This document shows positions 4,473-5,224 of a DNA stretch of 5,224 nt, piece after piece. Made by a program: the position numbers and the translations under genes. The stretch covers positions 1-5,224 of the forward strand of contig PMZS01000136.1 of assembly GCA_003170115.1 (NCBI GenBank), read 5' to 3'. The stretch's first letter is position 1, and each line of letters opens with the position of its first letter. The DNA is from Spirochaetaceae bacterium (GTDB taxonomy: Bacteria > Spirochaetota > Spirochaetia > SZUA-6 > Fen-1364). The notes under the pieces were generated by a model. The model ran no database searches, was not told the DNA's origin, and was given only the letters and a program-made list of their open reading frames with translations.

Positions 4473-5224
4473 ACAGAGCTCTCCTGGCGGCATGTGCGGC
4501 CGCTCTTTCGCGTGGCTTCTGCAACGATCCTTCGCACAACTTCCACAATGGAAAGCCCGGCGCGTCCCGCCGCAGCCATGAACCCGGCATCCGGCGAGAT
4601 GCAGGGATTCGTGTTTATCTCCAGGACCCACGGGCGGCCGGCGCCGTCCACCCGGAAGTCCACACGCGCGTACCCCCGCAGATCGAACGCCTTCCAGCAC
4701 TCCCTGCTCATGGATATCAAGGTCCGGAGCAAACGCTCGTCCTCCTCCGGAAAATCGAACGTGCGGGGCGTGTTGCCGTATTCGAACGAATCCTCGTCCC
4801 ACTTCGCCCTGTAGCCCACCATCTTCGGCTTGCCCGCGGGATAGCCGTGGAACTGGATCTCGGCTGGCGGGAGGCTCTGGGGCTCGCCGTCGGAACTGCC
4901 GCAGAGGAGGGCGAGGTTGAACTCCCGCCCCTCGACGTACTCTTCCACGAAAAGGTGCTCGATCCGCTCGCGCCGCGTCCGGCGCGAGATCTCCTCCGCC
5001 AGCGCCGCCTGAGTGGCGGCCACCGAGCCGTCCTCCAGCCCCACCGACGCATGCTCCCACACCGACTTCACGATCCATGGCGGAGGGAATGTCGGCGCCG
5101 CACCTGCAACGTCAGCAGCCGCTGCCCATGGGGGCGTATCGATCCCGGCGGCTTGAAGGATCTTCTTGGCGAGCAGCTTCTGGGACGTCAACAGGATCGC
5201 GTCGCACGTTGCGCCCGTGTAGGG
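4469..5224 (-). CDS. D-Ala-D-Ala ligase-like ATP-grasp enzyme (5' end outside window)
   Basis: The frame is open to the right edge, giving 251 codons of the C-terminal two thirds of an ATP-grasp ligase. It begins PYTGATCDAIL, the strand-end signature after the N-terminal domain of Ddl-type enzymes (YTG...), so the TTG at 5191 is internal, not the start. Counting from the first visible residue, the ATP-lysine strand is PWIVKSVWEHASVGLEDGS (49-67, K53). EEYVEGREFNLALL (94-107) and KMVGYRAKWDEDSFEY (134-149) follow. ARVDFRVD (186-193) and VLEINTNP (200-207) carry the magnesium ligands D189, E202 and N204. Such enzymes activate a carboxylate as acyl-phosphate and join it to an amine. It differs from canonical Ddl, which has NTxPG where this has NTNPCIS, and it lies in an operon with an acetyltransferase rather than with mur/fts genes. 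It is therefore more likely a dedicated amino-acid or dipeptide ligase than the housekeeping Ddl. The stop overlaps the GNAT start. Confidence 0.93.
   Translation of the reverse strand, partial: PYTGATCDAILLTSQKLLAKKILQAAGIDTPPWAAAADVAGAAPTFPPPWIVKSVWEHASVGLEDGSVAATQAALAEEISRRTRRERIEHLFVEEYVEGREFNLALLCGSSDGEPQSLPPAEIQFHGYPAGKPKMVGYRAKWDEDSFEYGNTPRTFDFPEEDERLLRTLISMSRECWKAFDLRGYARVDFRVDGAGRPWVLEINTNPCISPDAGFMAAAGRAGLSIVEVVRRIVAEATRKSGRTCRQESSV
4481..4485 (-). promoter_or_regulatory. Shine-Dalgarno site fixing the acetyltransferase start
   Basis: AGGAG on the - strand, 8 nt before the ATG at 4472 and inside the last codons of the ATP-grasp gene. It selects this ATG within the ATGA overlap. Confidence 0.7.

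Noticed and set aside
4469..5191. TTG at 5191 as the start of the ATP-grasp gene
   Set aside because: The codons before it encode PYTGATCDAIL, a typical internal Ddl-family segment, so the gene continues beyond the right edge.

Overview
The window looks like chromosomal DNA of a GC-rich, Gram-negative-type bacterium. It has seven densely packed protein genes with strong third-position GC, Shine-Dalgarno sites before most starts, and GTG as well as ATG starts. I see no transposase, integrase, phage gene, CRISPR array, tRNA or rRNA. The OmpA-like domain at the left edge (HTADVG loop, ...NRRVEIFILED end) resembles OmpA-like domains I recall from spirochaetes, so a high-GC spirochaete is possible. 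That is a weak taxonomic hint from one domain.

Layout. (1) Bases 1-360, + strand: the C-terminal peptidoglycan-binding domain of an OmpA-family protein, cut off by the left edge. (2) Bases 361-469: an intergenic gap with a good sigma70-like promoter. (3) Bases 470-2590, + strand: a two-gene operon. It encodes a PLP-dependent DegT/DnrJ/EryC1-family sugar or cyclitol aminotransferase and, 21 nt later, a TIM-barrel sugar isomerase of the hydroxypyruvate isomerase / D-tagatose 3-epimerase superfamily. (4) Bases 2591-2675: a convergent gap with a long GC-rich hairpin. (5) Bases 2676-3161, - strand: a Nudix hydrolase that retains the nucleobase-recognition residues of MTH1 (NUDT1). (6) Bases 3162-3467: a 306-nt non-coding region full of inverted repeats. 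It holds a spaced palindrome over a promoter -35, a GAAA-loop hairpin in the promoter spacer, a start-site hairpin, and a long branched stem structure. This is the best candidate for something undescribed, perhaps a small structured RNA. (7) Bases 3468-5224, - strand: a tight three-gene operon read leftwards. It encodes a D-Ala-D-Ala-ligase-like ATP-grasp enzyme (cut off by the right edge), a GNAT acetyltransferase (ATGA overlap) and a small polytopic membrane protein (3-nt gap).

How the genes may work together (inference). The aminotransferase and isomerase probably act on the same or successive keto-sugar/cyclitol intermediates. The ATP-grasp enzyme and acetyltransferase are translationally coupled and probably build or modify a small peptide-like or amino-acid-derived product, with the membrane protein as a possible partner. 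The Nudix enzyme is probably an independent nucleotide-pool sanitiser. The OmpA-like protein anchors to the cell wall.
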